The notes under the pieces were generated by a model. It saw only the letters and a program-made list of their open reading frames with translations. It was not told the origin of the DNA and did no database searches. The position numbers were made by a program, and so were the translations under genes. Source: Photobacterium sp. CCB-ST2H9 (GTDB taxonomy: Bacteria; Pseudomonadota; Gammaproteobacteria; Enterobacterales; Vibrionaceae). From it: a DNA stretch of 64,000 nucleotides. The stretch spans positions 1,178,001 to 1,242,000 of the forward strand of contig NZ_CP100426.1 in assembly GCF_023151555.2 (NCBI RefSeq), written 5' to 3'. Positions 45,798 through 53,664 of the stretch are shown in pieces. Every line of letters starts with the position of its first letter. Position 1 is the first letter of the stretch.

Positions 45798-46884
45798 TTT
45801 TATTCAGCTCCATGATACTGGCGAATAACTTTTCCTGAACATCGTTGAGTTCGTAATACAGAGAGACTTCACTTTTCTCATGAAGCGCAATGGCAGTTAA
45901 AAACTGCTGTTTCCACACCTGAATAATGTTGGTGCGAATTTCTTCTATCCGGCTGAAACCATTCACCAGATTCGAGGAATAAAGCTTGAGCTGGGGCAAG
46001 GTCATCAGCAAAGACTGACGCAGCACCTGCAGGTTTGAAATTTTCCTTTCCCAGCGGGAGATCGCCTCTTTTTGAGTCGAAAGCTTATCGGCGGCAAACG
46101 GATCAGACGACCGGCTCACGGATGTATCTGAATTGATTTCGGCGGTAAATGCGGTCAGTTTCACCCGGGCTGCCAGAATTCTCAGCTCCAGCTCCTGATA
46201 AATGGACTGCACTTCCGACATCCGCGCTTCAAATTCAGACAACGTCGACTTCATTGACGTTAAATCCTGAAAAACTGAGTCAATTTTTGCGTCTATCTGA
46301 TCGCAGGCAAAATCAAATTCGTGTTTTACAAACTCAATTTTTCCTTTTTTCGTTCGCATCAGTGTTGCGATTCGACTGGTCATCTTTTTGGGATTGAAGA
46401 TAGAAATATCGATACTTTTCGCAATATCAATCACGGATGAACCCAGATCGGTTAATTGATCCACTTTCCCAAGTTTGGCGTAGTCTGACAGTTCACCCTG
46501 AACCGTCTGAAAACGCTTGGAAAGATGATTACAAAATTCGATCTGATCGGTCGTACTTTCAATCGTGATCTCACCTGAGTAAGTCCGGACTTTCAGGTAG
46601 TCATGATTTGAAATCTCGGTTTCTGCACTTCGCTCAGCATCAACCGTTTGTTTCCATACAGAGGGAATGTCAATATCGCCGTTCACAGACTTCACCTGAT
46701 GAGAAAAAAGAACACCCGGTGAACGATTCAGTTTTTTCTCCTGATGAGCAGCGTTCTGAGTTGATGTGGCCTCAGGCTTCGCTCTTTCTACGGAAGAGAA
46801 ATCTTTTATCTTAGATTTATTTTCTTTACTGGTTTGTGCAGTACTATGAAACGTTTTAACCATTCGATCACTCTGCTCTAACAT
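45787..46884 (-). CDS. second, divergent TelA-like protein
   Basis: A 365-residue protein, first in the operon, shares the TelA C-terminal pattern (IEEIRTNIIQVWKQQFLTAIALHEKSEVSLYYELND in segments) but its N-terminal 100 residues are long, polar and probably disordered. The middle is coiled coil. It is much diverged from the next gene. ATG 46884 is used; ATG 46863 is also possible, and neither has a strong ribosome site. It overlaps the downstream telA-like gene. A palindrome lies about 147 bp upstream. Confidence 0.75.
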   Translation of the reverse strand: MLEQSDRMVKTFHSTAQTSKENKSKIKDFSSVERAKPEATSTQNAAHQEKKLNRSPGVLFSHQVKSVNGDIDIPSVWKQTVDAERSAETEISNHDYLKVRTYSGEITIESTTDQIEFCNHLSKRFQTVQGELSDYAKLGKVDQLTDLGSSVIDIAKSIDISIFNPKKMTSRIATLMRTKKGKIEFVKHEFDFACDQIDAKIDSVFQDLTSMKSTLSEFEARMSEVQSIYQELELRILAARVKLTAFTAEINSDTSVSRSSDPFAADKLSTQKEAISRWERKISNLQVLRQSLLMTLPQLKLYSSNLVNGFSRIEEIRTNIIQVWKQQFLTAIALHEKSEVSLYYELNDVQEKLFASIMELNKNDL

Positions 46885-47029
46885 GGCCTGAAAAAGCCTG
46901 TGGCGATAAAGCACTCAGATTATTGACACCCAGAATCCCTGAAGAAATCTGGTGAAAACGATCGTATTACTCATTGTTTTTTAAGACAACTTTGATTATG
47001 AAAGTCCAACCTGTCATTTTCACTATTTC

Positions 47030-47048
47030 ACCTGTTAAAATAACAGGT
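47030..47048. promoter_or_regulatory. palindromic operator candidate upstream of the TelA/TerD operon
   Basis: ACCTGTTAAAATAACAGGT is a perfect 19-bp palindrome with a 3-base centre (CCTGT-N7-ACAGG core). It lies about 147 bp upstream of the first TelA-like start. A similar site (CCTGT-N7-ACAGC) lies 143 bp upstream of the 1376-residue gene. Confidence 0.5.
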
Positions 47049-47232
47049 ATTGAATGAATCATTCAAATTCAGAGCTTGATTCAACATTTAAAAATCCAAT
47101 TTAATATTTGAATTATACGTATCAGAAAATGAATCGAATCCGTATTCATTCTATTAAAATGAAATTCATCACGCCCAAACCAACTCAATAAGAGATTTTG
47201 ATCCAATTTCAATTTCGGTCTGAATCAATAAA

Positions 47233-47270
47233 AAACCATCCTCAGTGAAAATTAACTGAGGACTCATTTT
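47233..47270. terminator. terminator downstream of the 1376-residue gene
   Basis: The 7-bp stem CCTCAGT/ACTGAGG (47240-47246 and 47255-47261) is flanked by an A-run on the left and a T-run on the right, so it can act in both directions. It would end the leftward large gene about 120 nt past its stop. Confidence 0.55.
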
Positions 47271-47326
47271 TATTGTGACTTTCACAGTTTCATGCAAACA
47301 GGAAATTCAAATAATCCATCGCTGAT

Positions 47327-47348
47327 GGCCACTGCTGCTGCAGTGGCC
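47327..47348 (-). repeat. GC-rich hairpin after the 1376-residue gene
   Basis: The perfect 9-bp stem GGCCACTGC/GCAGTGGCC with a TGCT loop lies 33 nt after the stop codon. It has no U-run and may stabilise the 3' end or assist the terminator beyond it. Confidence 0.5.
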
Positions 47349-47380
47349 GAACAAAAGATGATTTGTATCAACCGGTCGTA

Positions 47381-50300
47381 TTAAGCCCCTGATGCTGATG
47401 CAGTCTCGTTTTGTTTCCGACGGGCAAAGCGACGGTGTCCTTCCTGACGAAAGAACCAGCTCACCAGCCGATCCCACCAGCTCAGCCGACGACTCATGAT
47501 GAAATAACAACACACGTCTTCCTGCTGATCAAAACCGAAGAAAATATGATGTCCCTGGTATTTATCACGGAGTGCAATCAGTGCAGATTCATCATGACCT
47601 TCAGGCCGGTACACACGAAATGGCACTTCACCCGGCACCTGTTGCCAACGTTGGTCTGGCTCAGCCAAAACCTTATCCATTGTGGTTTTATCGCCAACAA
47701 GCACCGTCTGTGATTTCAGATGACGTTCAAGCCACAAATAAGAGGCATTACAACCATGTCGCCATTGTTTGACCGAATCCAGTTGCCCGACAGCCAGACC
47801 AAACACCTGATCCTGTTCCCGGTAAATTGTTGCAGAAACAGGCGCTTCACCCAGCAAATACGGTAAAACTACAGCCTCATTCTCTCGGGCCGGATCAACA
47901 ACCGTGATCTCCCCCTTGCCAAATGACAGTGGCGGGAGCATCTCCTGCTGCACTGTATCGCTGTTCAGTAATGCTTTAAGTTCCGGTAGTCGGGAGCCTT
48001 TTGCTTCAGCAACCATCACCACATGAAAGGTTTTACGCAACAAAACCTGCTGATTCTCTGCCAAAATCTCAATATCATAACGACCAGGTCGGCATAACTG
48101 TTTCGTCGCCAGAGACCACCCAAAGAAATATTCTGTATTCGCTTTGATAGCATGCATTCCCGTCACAGGCACACCGTGATCTTCCGGGTGATATACTTTT
48201 AATTTCACCGCAACTTCTTTCGGATAAGTCAGTCCGTCCTTTTCCGGCCGGTAGGCAAGTTTCATTCCGAATATCTGTCCCATGACCGCTTCAACCATTC
48301 TGGAATTACTTTCCAGCACCAAATAATCAGTCAGATTGATTGGTGCATTTGGTTTTTCCTGAAGTACCATTTCAAGTGCATCATCGTTCGTGGTGTAAAT
48401 ACCTTCATCGACCCGATCGATTAACGTGCCATATATCCGGTGATGATACTGGCCCTCACGAATCCGACTGACCAAATCACGAACCTGCGCTGAGTCATCA
48501 TCCGAAAATTGCTCCACCAATTGCATCTGACCATCCAAAACCGACAGCGATTTCAGTAATTTCAGCTTATGGTGCTCGCTGAGTCTGCGAATCGTGCTGA
48601 ATAAGTCATGCTGCTCCGCCAGATAACGAATCGCCGTATATAAATCATGTTCGATAAAATACGCCAGCAGTCTTTCCAGTGTAATTCCGGCCTCACACAA
48701 CTGCTGCGTATAATCGGTTTCACTGAGCTGGCTGCTGTCATAACAATCATGCAACGCTTGATCAGACAGTGCTGCACTCAACTTGAGAACGCGTCGACGA
48801 AGTTCCGGGCTCGTATGCCACAATAAAGAACTCAGATTGACTCTCGTGAACTTTTCTTGGAATGACTCAACCTGATACAAGCGCAGTTTGTCCAATGCTT
48901 CTTCCAGACTTGTTTGCCCGGTAAAGAAAGTCAGAATTTCATCCTCTAATGGTTTCAGAATCGCGTCGTCGTCCGGTAATTCCACCTCTTGTGCAATCAA
49001 ATATGAAATAATCTCATCCCTGATCTGCTCGCGAATCTCATCCAATAATGCGGTATCAAAATATTCATACCACCGAAGTGATGGGTATTGTTCGACAAGC
49101 ATCTTAAAGAACTTCTGCTTATCCTCTTTTCTCAGATAACTGACGACTGAATGGATCTTCTGAGAATTATCCGGTGACTGTTTTTCAGAGGTGTAGCGCA
49201 CGCCATACTTTTCCAGAATGGGTTTCACGTCCTCGTCTTCCGACTGAATCAGGGTCGTCATCAGAACCACAGTTTCCTGAAGTTCTCCAATCTCTTCTCC
49301 GACGATCTCCCGCACATGATGAACAATTGCAGCCACATCCGTTTCGACAGGGAACTGTTCTGAAATCACATTCGCCACCTGCGCCGGTGCAATTTCGATC
49401 CAGAGGGATAAAAACCTGCGACTGATCTCCCCGATATTGGCTTTATATTTCGCCAATTGATGTGCCGCACTCAACCAATATTTTGCCCCATTGCTACTTT
49501 CTAAATAACCGTGACAAAACGTATCTTCACTCGCATCTTGGTTCTGTTCCAAAATGGTCTGCAGCGCTTTGACAGACTCCTCCCTGCTGACATCGTTTCG
49601 GGCATGAAGATAGTCTTCAACCAAAATAAACGCCTGTTCCTGGGCCTCTGTAATCGGTTGTTCATAATGACCCAGATCTTCATCGTCATCACGTCCGTAA
49701 AGCGTGCATTCAATATGATCCAACGCCACTTCGTTTGCACACCAGGCACGCAGGTGAGCCACCATCCCCTTCCCAAGTTCTTGCTCCAGAAGCGCTTTAC
49801 TGTGAGAAAAAAGTGGATGGTGTTTGTCGAGATAGTAACGAATAAAGTAAAGCCCGGCGAGCAACGCCATACCTGCTGACTTATGTTTCGGATCTTGAAT
49901 GATTTGCGTCAAAAAGGACTTTGCATACTCCCGATGTTCATCGAGTAACTGATTACAAAAATGAAACGAGTAACCCAGCATGCCACTGTCGGATTTAAAT
50001 TCTTTAAATCCCCCCAAAAAGAAAGATTTCCAATCACAACCGTATCGTGTATAGAAGTCTTCAGCAGGCATCAGACCAATTTTTCCAAGTACGATAAACA
50101 CCATTTCATCGGAAAAAGGGGCCTGATTTTTCAGCCTGTAAATCAGATCAAGCAAACGAATGCACTTGTGCCGATTCAACTCAACTTCATCAGCGGTCAC
50201 GACACCTCTCATAAACCAGTCACTGCTTAGCCCAAGTAAGAAATGCATAGGCAAGCAACAGTCTAAGTCTTCCTGCCGTATTGAAAACCGGACTAATTGC

Positions 50301-51511
50301 CGATGCAGATGATACTGTCCTGCAAGCGCCAGACTGAGGATATCGCAGGGTTCGACTTGCTCAAGAACGGACGCGTTCTCTCCTGATTCAACGTAACGCC
50401 ACAATGCTTTCCCCTGAGGCAACGCACCCGTAATGAAATCCTCCCACGCAGCAACACACTGACCTATTTCGAAATCATCTTTCTCATCATCTTCTTCCTC
50501 GTCATCAGCGTCGTCGACTTCGGTTTCCTGGTATAAATCATCAGACCCGAACTCTGCTGGAATCACCGCTTTGATCTCAGCAGCAAACTGCTCGGCAGAC
50601 ATATCCTCAACGAACGGCAAATCAAACGACAAATCATCAGTTGCGTAATTCAACGCCGCCTGATCATCAGGATGACAAACGGTCAATGCGAACTGGTGGG
50701 CCACATCAAATGTTTGCCGGTCACTCGCGACCGGAAAGACATAAGTCTGGTCCTCAAAACGCTGTGCCAATTGGCTCAGGAACCTGCCTATCTCTTTTGA
50801 GTCTTTCCGGAAAATCTCCACCAGACGGGTATGCCTTCTGAAATCCACCTGAATCAGATGATTGTCCGGTCCTTTCAGGTCGCATGAGGAGAACATACGC
50901 CCACGGGCGATATCGTTATCACAGTAGCAGAACGCCTTCATCAGATGCTCGCTGTAACCATGATGCGCCACCAGCAAAGCCGGCAAATTCAGCGCGTAAC
51001 CGGCAAAAGACTCATTCCAGTCCGTCACCAGACAGCCTGCCAGTAAGTAAGCGTATTCAGGATAGGCAAAACCAATCTGATATAAAGGCACAACACCACA
51101 CACTTCGGTGTCATTCAAACGCATCGATTCAGGATGATTCAGCTTTCGCGAAGTCTGTCGAATTGCATCACCCGCCTTCACGACCGCCTCTTTCAAATCG
51201 GTGTTCAGACAGGCAAAAAGAAAAAAGACTTCTTCCGGGTTCAGTAACGCAGACAAATTATCTCTGTGCTGCCAGGCATCAATCGATTTCAATGCCAGTG
51301 TAGCTTTCATCAACGGCTGATGGAGAATATCTTTGAGCGCTTCATTAATCTCGGCTTCAGGTTGAAAACAAACTGAAGTATAAGAATCATCAAAAGCCTG
51401 ATCACTATTGAGCCATTCACAAAACTGGCTGAGCGCCTGTTGCATGGAAGCTGTTTGATGTGGATGGTAACAAATAAAATTTGGGGTCTCAGATTGTTTT
51501 TCTGCGTGCAT
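47381..51511 (-). CDS. 1376-residue protein of unknown function beside the TerD/TelA genes
   Basis: A single large cytoplasmic protein without signal peptide or clear membrane helices. Most of it is helical and could form HEAT/TPR-like repeats. An acidic tract (VDDADDEEEDDEKDD) lies at about residues 329-350. At about 1075-1170 there is a beta-rich segment (AYRPEKDGLTYPKEVAVKL, KVYHPEDHGVPVTGM, FFGWSLATKQLCRPGRYDIE) resembling DUF3859, a family of unknown role. The C-terminus is basic. ATG 51511 has only a weak ribosome site. The gene is transcribed towards the TelA operon, and both units carry a similar palindrome about 145 bp upstream, suggesting co-regulation. I do not recognise a function. 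Confidence 0.8.
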   Translation of the reverse strand: MHAEKQSETPNFICYHPHQTASMQQALSQFCEWLNSDQAFDDSYTSVCFQPEAEINEALKDILHQPLMKATLALKSIDAWQHRDNLSALLNPEEVFFLFACLNTDLKEAVVKAGDAIRQTSRKLNHPESMRLNDTEVCGVVPLYQIGFAYPEYAYLLAGCLVTDWNESFAGYALNLPALLVAHHGYSEHLMKAFCYCDNDIARGRMFSSCDLKGPDNHLIQVDFRRHTRLVEIFRKDSKEIGRFLSQLAQRFEDQTYVFPVASDRQTFDVAHQFALTVCHPDDQAALNYATDDLSFDLPFVEDMSAEQFAAEIKAVIPAEFGSDDLYQETEVDDADDEEEDDEKDDFEIGQCVAAWEDFITGALPQGKALWRYVESGENASVLEQVEPCDILSLALAGQYHLHRQLVRFSIRQEDLDCCLPMHFLLGLSSDWFMRGVVTADEVELNRHKCIRLLDLIYRLKNQAPFSDEMVFIVLGKIGLMPAEDFYTRYGCDWKSFFLGGFKEFKSDSGMLGYSFHFCNQLLDEHREYAKSFLTQIIQDPKHKSAGMALLAGLYFIRYYLDKHHPLFSHSKALLEQELGKGMVAHLRAWCANEVALDHIECTLYGRDDDEDLGHYEQPITEAQEQAFILVEDYLHARNDVSREESVKALQTILEQNQDASEDTFCHGYLESSNGAKYWLSAAHQLAKYKANIGEISRRFLSLWIEIAPAQVANVISEQFPVETDVAAIVHHVREIVGEEIGELQETVVLMTTLIQSEDEDVKPILEKYGVRYTSEKQSPDNSQKIHSVVSYLRKEDKQKFFKMLVEQYPSLRWYEYFDTALLDEIREQIRDEIISYLIAQEVELPDDDAILKPLEDEILTFFTGQTSLEEALDKLRLYQVESFQEKFTRVNLSSLLWHTSPELRRRVLKLSAALSDQALHDCYDSSQLSETDYTQQLCEAGITLERLLAYFIEHDLYTAIRYLAEQHDLFSTIRRLSEHHKLKLLKSLSVLDGQMQLVEQFSDDDSAQVRDLVSRIREGQYHHRIYGTLIDRVDEGIYTTNDDALEMVLQEKPNAPINLTDYLVLESNSRMVEAVMGQIFGMKLAYRPEKDGLTYPKEVAVKLKVYHPEDHGVPVTGMHAIKANTEYFFGWSLATKQLCRPGRYDIEILAENQQVLLRKTFHVVMVAEAKGSRLPELKALLNSDTVQQEMLPPLSFGKGEITVVDPARENEAVVLPYLLGEAPVSATIYREQDQVFGLAVGQLDSVKQWRHGCNASYLWLERHLKSQTVLVGDKTTMDKVLAEPDQRWQQVPGEVPFRVYRPEGHDESALIALRDKYQGHHIFFGFDQQEDVCCYFIMSRRLSWWDRLVSWFFRQEGHRRFARRKQNETASASGA

Positions 51512-51652
51512 GACTGACTTCTAAGGTAATGATTTTATTTCATTTATTTGCGACCACCTCCGACAGTCCATTTAAAAACAAAACGCAGTGAAGCACACTG
51601 AAAATAAACAAGCAGTCAATTTAACAGCGATTGCAGTCATTCTGAAATTTCA

Positions 51653-51671
51653 GCCTGTAATATTTACAGCC
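51653..51671. promoter_or_regulatory. palindromic operator candidate upstream of the 1376-residue gene
   Basis: GCCTGTAATATTTACAGCC contains the perfect inner palindrome CTGTAA-TAT-TTACAG. It shares CCTGT, a 7-base spacer and ACAG, and a preceding ATTTCA, with the palindrome upstream of the TelA operon. Its distance to the start codon (about 143 bp) is almost the same. Confidence 0.48.
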
Positions 51672-52306
51672 TCGTGCATTGACCAGTAAAAATAAGCAAT
51701 GATGATGAATTTTTTCTTTTATGAAATATGTGAGTTGGAAGGTCATCATTGTTTCAGAACCAAACCCGTCAGACACAACTACAGCAGATTCAGAATAAAC
51801 TATCCTAAATCACCTTGATGAAACAACCGCATGGCAGGCCCACTTCTGTACCGTCATCTACCGTCATCTTTTTCACGCTTTTCCTCTGGGCAGCCAAAGA
51901 TGCTGGTCACCCCTCCCCCCTGTTTGCAGCGTATTTTCACAATGGTGATGGTGTCAGCGGCAAAGCACACAAGTGTCGACAGGACCAAGGGAAGCGAATA
52001 CGGCGGCATCCTGCTGGGTGACACCACACAATCCGGTGCGTCAGCCATTGTTGTGGCGCCCGCATCTTAATTTGATATACAACTGTGCCAGTATTTTTAA
52101 TCCGGCCTTGCCGGATGATATTTTTATAAACCTGTGGCCATATATATGCAAAACTCAGCAGTGAAATAACGCTTAAAAACCTCATGTGAAATAAAATGAG
52201 TAACAAAAAAGATAACTTTGATTGCAAAATTAAAACATCATAAATGAATTTCAATAAGTTAGCTGTCAGCCTGCGAAAAACAAAAGACTATCGCCAATCA
52301 TTCCCA

Positions 52307-52333
52307 TTTACATTTATGTTCTCCCCATATAAT
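52307..52333 (+). promoter_or_regulatory. candidate sigma70 promoter of the cupredoxin-FTR1 operon
   Basis: A TATAAT at 52328-52333 is preceded by TTTACA at 52307-52312, with a 15-bp spacer that is shorter than ideal. It lies 37 bp before the cupredoxin start. A clear Fur box was not seen. Confidence 0.4.
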
Positions 52334-52369
52334 CTCAGACGGTTCATTTTACATAAGGCTAACAAACAC

Positions 52370-52702
52370 ATGATGAAGTTACTGAAAAACACGGCTCTGG
52401 CATCCCTTTTACTGACCTCTTTTGCCTCTCTTGCCGAGATGCCAACCTATGAACTGATCATGAAAGATCACCAGTTTCACCCGGCTGAATTAACCATTCC
52501 GGCAGCACAAAAAGTGAAGCTCGTGATTAAAAACCAGGATGAAAATGCTGAAGAATTTGAAAGCCACGCATTGCATGTTGAAAAAATCATTCCGGGTAAC
52601 AATCAGGGTTTTGTAATCCTTCGCCCGATGGAAGAAGGGACCTATAAATTCGTGGGTGAATTCCACGAAGACACAATGATTGGCCATATCATCGTTAAAT
52701 AA
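52370..52702 (+). CDS. periplasmic cupredoxin-like protein partner of FTR1
   Basis: The 110-residue protein has a signal peptide (about residues 1-22, FASLA) and a small cupredoxin domain: YELIMKDHQFHPAELTIPAA, EFESHALHVEKIIPG and EGTYKFVGEFHEDTMIGHIIV. Similar domains form the N-terminal part of EfeO and stand-alone partners of FTR1 permeases. The expected role is binding or oxidising iron or copper at the permease entrance in the periplasm. Adjacent ATGs at 52370 and 52373 are both possible. The FTR1 gene starts 13 nt downstream. Confidence 0.85.
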   Translation: MMKLLKNTALASLLLTSFASLAEMPTYELIMKDHQFHPAELTIPAAQKVKLVIKNQDENAEEFESHALHVEKIIPGNNQGFVILRPMEEGTYKFVGEFHEDTMIGHIIVK

Positions 52703-52715
52703 TCAGGATCATATT

Positions 52716-53549
52716 GTGAACTCAGGTGCAGCAATTATTGTTTTCAGAGAACTGTTTGAAGCAAGTTTGATTGTTTCTATTGTTCTTGGGGTAACGAAAC
52801 AAATTCCAAACCGAACCCGGTGGGTCACTTCAGGAATCATTGCAGGAATTATTGGTTCTGTTTGGGTTGCAGCATCCATGAATTACCTGATTGGTTTATT
52901 TGATGGTCTGGGACAGGACCTGCTCAATACGGCCATTTTGCTGTTAGCTGCCCTGATGCTTTCCTGGCACATCATCTGGATGTCGACTCACGGCAAAGCA
53001 TTGGCGAATCACATTTCCTCCGTGAAGCACAGGATCATTTCCGGTGAACAGCCACTGTACGCACTCTCCCTGATTGTTGGCCTTGCAGTGCTGAGGGAAG
53101 GTGCCGAAGTCGTTCTGTTCCTGAATGGCATGCTCGCATCCTCAAAAGATGTGCCCGGCATTATTCTGGGTTCATTCGCGGGTTTCGCGGCAGGTTTAGT
53201 GATCAGCGTGATCATGTACAAAGGTATTGTGCATATTCCCGCGAAATACTTTTTCAGCTCGACGACCTGGCTGATTACGCTCCTGGCAGCAGGCTTAGTC
53301 AGCTCTGCAGCCGGTATTTTAGAGCAGGTTGATCTGATCCCTTCAATCATTCCGGTGGTGTGGGATACCAGTGATATTCTCAGCCAGAGCAGCATGCTGG
53401 GACAGGCGCTGCAAACGCTGATCGGGTACAAAGCCGCACCAAGCCTGATGCAACTGCTGTGTTACGGCTCAAGTATTGTACTGATTACGCTGACCCGAAA
53501 AGTGGTGGCCGGAAATTCCCAGATACAACGCGAGGCAAAAGCCTCCTGA
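52716..53549 (+). CDS. FTR1-family iron permease
   Basis: The 277-residue inner-membrane protein has about seven helices and the two REXXE iron-binding motifs of FTR1/EfeU, RELFE in IVFRELFEASLIVSI (helix 1) and REGAE in AVLREGAEVVLFLNGM (helix 4). The start is taken as GTG 52716 with AGGATCATATT upstream, because the longer frame overlaps the cupredoxin gene and adds an implausible N-terminus. With the cupredoxin it forms a two-gene ferric or ferrous iron uptake unit without EfeB peroxidase or the other FtrABCD parts in this window. It ends at a strong terminator. Confidence 0.9.
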   Translation: MNSGAAIIVFRELFEASLIVSIVLGVTKQIPNRTRWVTSGIIAGIIGSVWVAASMNYLIGLFDGLGQDLLNTAILLLAALMLSWHIIWMSTHGKALANHISSVKHRIISGEQPLYALSLIVGLAVLREGAEVVLFLNGMLASSKDVPGIILGSFAGFAAGLVISVIMYKGIVHIPAKYFFSSTTWLITLLAAGLVSSAAGILEQVDLIPSIIPVVWDTSDILSQSSMLGQALQTLIGYKAAPSLMQLLCYGSSIVLITLTRKVVAGNSQIQREAKAS

Positions 53550-53556
53550 ACCATAC

Positions 53557-53590
53557 AAAAAGAGTGCAGTCCTGCACTCTTTTTTTTTTG
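53557..53590. terminator. strong bidirectional terminator
   Basis: The stem AAAAGAGTGCA/TGCACTCTTTT with a GTCC loop is followed by a run of ten T. It serves FTR1 on the plus strand and the beta-helix lipoprotein gene on the minus strand. Confidence 0.92.
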
Positions 53591-53664
53591 CTGTCGCGAC
53601 AGACGGATGATTTCCGTAAACAGAAAGGCGGCACAGAAACATTCAATCTGTGTCAATCGCAGCG

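Larger units (their letters stand above)
46885..47380. other. AT-rich intergenic stretch before the TelA operon
   Basis: About 500 bases without a gene. It holds the palindrome at 47030-47048, which belongs to the TelA operon promoter region, and two hairpins near the end of the large leftward gene (47240-47261 and 47327-47348). Confidence 0.5.
51512..52369. other. long intergenic stretch between the 1376-residue gene and the iron-uptake pair
   Basis: About 860 bases with no convincing gene. The first 200 bases are AT-rich and hold the palindrome at 51653. The segment 51815-52070 has higher GC and is open in several frames, with a direct repeat of TACCGTCATC at its start, and could be a gene remnant or an RNA. 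No protein family could be recognised in it. The end holds the promoter of the cupredoxin gene. Confidence 0.4.

Noticed and set aside
52170..52260. Fur box upstream of the cupredoxin-FTR1 operon
   Set aside because: No 19-bp match to the GATAATGATAATCATTATC pattern could be found by eye.
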